From: Asticcacaulis sp. UBA2476
GTDB taxonomy: Bacteria > Pseudomonadota > Alphaproteobacteria > Caulobacterales > Caulobacteraceae
Length of the DNA stretch: 64,000 nt
NCBI GenBank assembly: GCA_002342035.1
Contig: DDPE01000041.1
Coordinates: forward strand, 36,680 to 100,679
Direction: 5' to 3'
A program made the translations under genes and the position numbers. Shown in pieces: positions 61,928-64,000 of the stretch. Position 1 is the first letter of the stretch. Each line of letters opens with the position of its first letter. The notes beneath the pieces are model-generated. The model had not been told where the DNA came from. It did not search any database and saw nothing but the letters and a program-made list of their open reading frames with translations.

Positions 61928-62734
61928 ATGGATTATCTGATTGCGTTGCTGCTGGGCTTTGTCGAAGGCCTGACAGAATATATTCCCGTGTCCTCGACAG
62001 GCCACCTGCTGCTGCTCAGCCACTTCCTGAATTTCAGCACGACCGGAAAGACGTTTGAAGTGCTGATCCAGTTAGGGGCCGTGCTGGCCCTGCTCAGCCT
62101 CTATTTCAACCGGCTGTGGAACGTCGTTATTACCTTGCCCACCAACCCGCAATCGCGCGGCTTTGTCATCAGCATACTGGTCGCCTTCTTGCCCGCGCTG
62201 GTACTGGGGGTTTTGCTGCACGACTTTATCAAGGGCGTGTTGTTTGAATCGCCCCAGACCATCTGCTACGCCCTGATCATCGGCGGCATATTGCTATGGC
62301 TGGTCGACCGCTTTGCGCCCACACCGACCCATAGCGACGCCATGCGGCTGGATGTCAAAACCGCGCTGGCCATTGGCCTGTTTCAATGTCTGGCCATGAT
62401 CCCCGGCATGTCGCGCTCAGGCTCGACCCTGATCGGAGCCATGCTGATGAAGGTCGAGAAAAAAGCCGCCGCCGAATTTTCATTCTTTCTGGCCATGCCG
62501 ACCATGGCCGGTGCCTTTGCCTACGACATCTATAAAACCTACGATCAGATGGATTTCAGCGATGTAGGGCTGATCGCGACTGGCTTTATCGCCGCCTTTG
62601 TCACGGCATTGTTTGTCGTGCGCGCCGTGCTCAATTTCGTCAGCAAACATGGCTACGGCGTCTTCGCCCTGTGGCGGCTGGCGGTCGGCATTACCGGACT
62701 GATCCTGCTGCATTACGGCGTGGTGTTCAGATAA
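61928..62734 (+). CDS. uppP: Undecaprenyl-diphosphatase
   Basis: A 268-residue inner-membrane enzyme with about eight helices. It recycles the undecaprenyl carrier for cell-wall synthesis. Catalytic signatures are EGLTEYIPVSSTGHLLLL near residue 14 and PGMSRSGSTLIGAM near residue 163. ATG 61928 follows AGAGGGAC; the longer frame begins eight codons upstream. A terminator follows. Confidence 0.96.
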   Translation: MDYLIALLLGFVEGLTEYIPVSSTGHLLLLSHFLNFSTTGKTFEVLIQLGAVLALLSLYFNRLWNVVITLPTNPQSRGFVISILVAFLPALVLGVLLHDFIKGVLFESPQTICYALIIGGILLWLVDRFAPTPTHSDAMRLDVKTALAIGLFQCLAMIPGMSRSGSTLIGAMLMKVEKKAAAEFSFFLAMPTMAGAFAYDIYKTYDQMDFSDVGLIATGFIAAFVTALFVVRAVLNFVSKHGYGVFALWRLAVGITGLILLHYGVVFR

Positions 62735-62735
62735 T

Positions 62736-62767
62736 AAAAAAGCCCGCTGAGGTCTCAGCGGGCTTTT
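62736..62767. terminator. Bidirectional terminator after uppP
   Basis: AGCCCGCTGA / TCAGCGGGCT with a GGTC loop, flanked by six A residues on the left and five T residues on the right, lies 2 bp after uppP and 21 bp before the convergent NDUFA9-like stop. Confidence 0.88.
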
Positions 62768-62787
62768 TAAATGATATTCGATAAACC

Positions 62788-63744
62788 TTAGCCAACCGCA
62801 ACAGCAAACTGACCATTCTTGCGAAAGCGCCACAGATAGCCCGGCACCACCGATTCCACGGCGGTCGGCGCTATGCCCAGAGCCTTAAGACCCGCCGCCT
62901 GCGCGCCCACAACATTATCCTTTTGCAGCAACAGGACCTGATCTGTCGTCACCAGCGGCCGCAAGCCAAACGCCGCCATCAGATCCCCGCCAATGCCGAT
63001 GGCGCTGGCCACAAAGAACGGCATATAGATCAGCGGCTTGGGCGCCATGACTTCCTGACCGACATATTTAACGACGTCGTTGAAGCTATAGACCTTGGGG
63101 CCACCCAGTTCATAGGTTTTACCAAAATGGGCATCGGACGACATGATCTCTGCAAAGGCTTGCGCGACATCACCGATATAGACCGGCTGGAATTTCGTCT
63201 TGCCGCCACCAATCGACGGCATGAACGGGAACATCTTGGTCTGATAGGCCAGCGAAGTGAAGAAGCCGTCCTGCGGGCCAAAGATCACGCTGGGGCGGAC
63301 AATGGTGGCGGTCGGAATGGCCTTAAGCACCGCGGCTTCTGCCTGCCCCTTGGAGGCGGCATATTTCGACGAAGAATTTGCATCGGCACCAATCGCCGAC
63401 ATCTGCACAAAGCGCTTAATGCCCAGAGCCGCGGCCTTTTGGGCAATCGTCGTCGACGCCTGACGGTGCAGGGCATCAAACGTCTGCGCACCAGATTGAT
63501 ATAAAATACCCACCAGATTGATCACTGCCGAAGCGCCCTCCAGCGCGCGGTCGATATCGGCCTCTTTGCGCACATCGCAGCGCACAACCTGAATCTGCCC
63601 CACGTCACCGGCCGGCTTAAGGTCATAGGCGACGGTCGGTTTACGCACCGCCACACGGATGCGCCAGCCCTGCTTGGCTAAGGCCCGCACCACCTGCTTG
63701 CCCACAAAGCCCGAACCACCGAAGATCGTGACCAATTCCGCCAT
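62788..63744 (-). CDS. Complex I NDUFA9-like NAD(P)H-binding protein
   Basis: A 318-residue atypical SDR. The start VTIFGGSGFVGKQVVRALAKQGW holds the dinucleotide loop. The motifs are NLVGILYQSG near residue 83, RFVQMSAIGAD near 117 and IVRPSVIFGPQDGFF near 155, and the Tyr-Lys of SSKYAASKGQAE lies near 130. This matches the bacterial NDUFA9/YfcH-like family, linked to complex I assembly or ubiquinone-related roles. ATG 63744 follows AGGGG. The longer frame adds 31 residues without support. Confidence 0.88.
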   Translation of the reverse strand: MAELVTIFGGSGFVGKQVVRALAKQGWRIRVAVRKPTVAYDLKPAGDVGQIQVVRCDVRKEADIDRALEGASAVINLVGILYQSGAQTFDALHRQASTTIAQKAAALGIKRFVQMSAIGADANSSSKYAASKGQAEAAVLKAIPTATIVRPSVIFGPQDGFFTSLAYQTKMFPFMPSIGGGKTKFQPVYIGDVAQAFAEIMSSDAHFGKTYELGGPKVYSFNDVVKYVGQEVMAPKPLIYMPFFVASAIGIGGDLMAAFGLRPLVTTDQVLLLQKDNVVGAQAAGLKALGIAPTAVESVVPGYLWRFRKNGQFAVAVG

Positions 63745-63945
63745 AGGAAACCCCTGGATAATCGCTACATTCCCCCAATTAGCGTAAGGTTTTGGCTTAC
63801 GCAACGCCTGATGAAAGCCTCCCATCAAAACATGCACAAATTGTTTTGGATATTCGTCACATAAGCCATTGACGCCACAAAAGTTTGTCGTTAAACGTCC
63901 GCCTCCTCAGCCGATAAGGCTAGAGGCCGCACCTAATGATAAAGT

Positions 63946-64000
<55 letters not shown>

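Overview
The window is chromosomal DNA from an alphaproteobacterium of the Caulobacteraceae, most likely Asticcacaulis or a close relative. This is inferred from several features together: a 1.2-kDa-residue-class (about 1,217 aa) TonB-dependent receptor of the Xanthomonas/Caulobacter type, an alphaproteobacterial housekeeping set (ftsY-yciB, mtaB-dapF, queG, a GST-fold FzlA-like protein, uppP, a complex I NDUFA9-like protein), a divergent oxyR/ahp locus, and moderately high GC. No database search was possible, so the genus is a judgement.

Region 1 (1-31300) is a plant cell-wall (rhamnogalacturonan I pectin) utilisation locus. It holds a GH95 fucosidase-type enzyme (cut by the window edge), a large TonB receptor, a secreted PL11 rhamnogalacturonan lyase, a PL22 oligogalacturonate lyase, a YesU-like DUF1961 protein, a CE12 rhamnogalacturonan acetylesterase, a GH43-GH35 fusion, a cytoplasmic GH105 unsaturated-uronyl hydrolase and a GPH-type sugar symporter. 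Interleaved are genes for the released L-rhamnose: mutarotase (rhaM), isomerase (rhaI), an FGGY kinase and a DeoR regulator. Next comes a complete non-phosphorylative route: L-rhamnose dehydrogenase, lactonase, rhmD dehydratase, a 2-keto-3-deoxy-acid dehydrogenase and an FAH-type diketo-acid hydrolase. It ends in pyruvate plus L-lactate, which the adjacent FMN-dependent LldD would oxidise. RhaT provides rhamnose uptake. Two different rhamnose routes therefore sit side by side. An IclR-type regulator beside the second route lacks most of its effector domain.

Region 2 (31300-37830) is mainly core: a small unknown protein, a MarR regulator with a lysine-rich tail, yciB, ftsY, mtaB, dapF, an AbrB-Doc toxin-antitoxin pair with a double palindromic operator, and oxyR. 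Region 3 (37900-41000) is the peroxide-defence set ahpD-ahpC-ahpF, with conspicuous hairpins between the genes. Region 4 (41000-57300) mixes core enzymes (murI, a Dcp-type peptidase, a YdeP-like molybdoenzyme behind a tiny entericidin gene missed by length filters, an FKBP lipoprotein, threonine ammonia-lyase, nadE, pgi) with a two-gene cassette resembling gene transfer agent head spikes. Region 5 (57300-64000) has a glycosyltransferase, queG, the FzlA-like protein, an HTH-citrate synthase homologue that lacks all three catalytic residues, uppP, an NDUFA9-like protein and the 5' part of a tRNA-Leu(CAG).

The items most worth following up are the orphan GTA-like spike pair with its occluded ribosome site, the citrate synthase pseudoenzyme, the GH43-GH35 fusion, the double rhamnose pathway with its truncated IclR, and a structured RNA candidate ending at a strong terminator at 6366.
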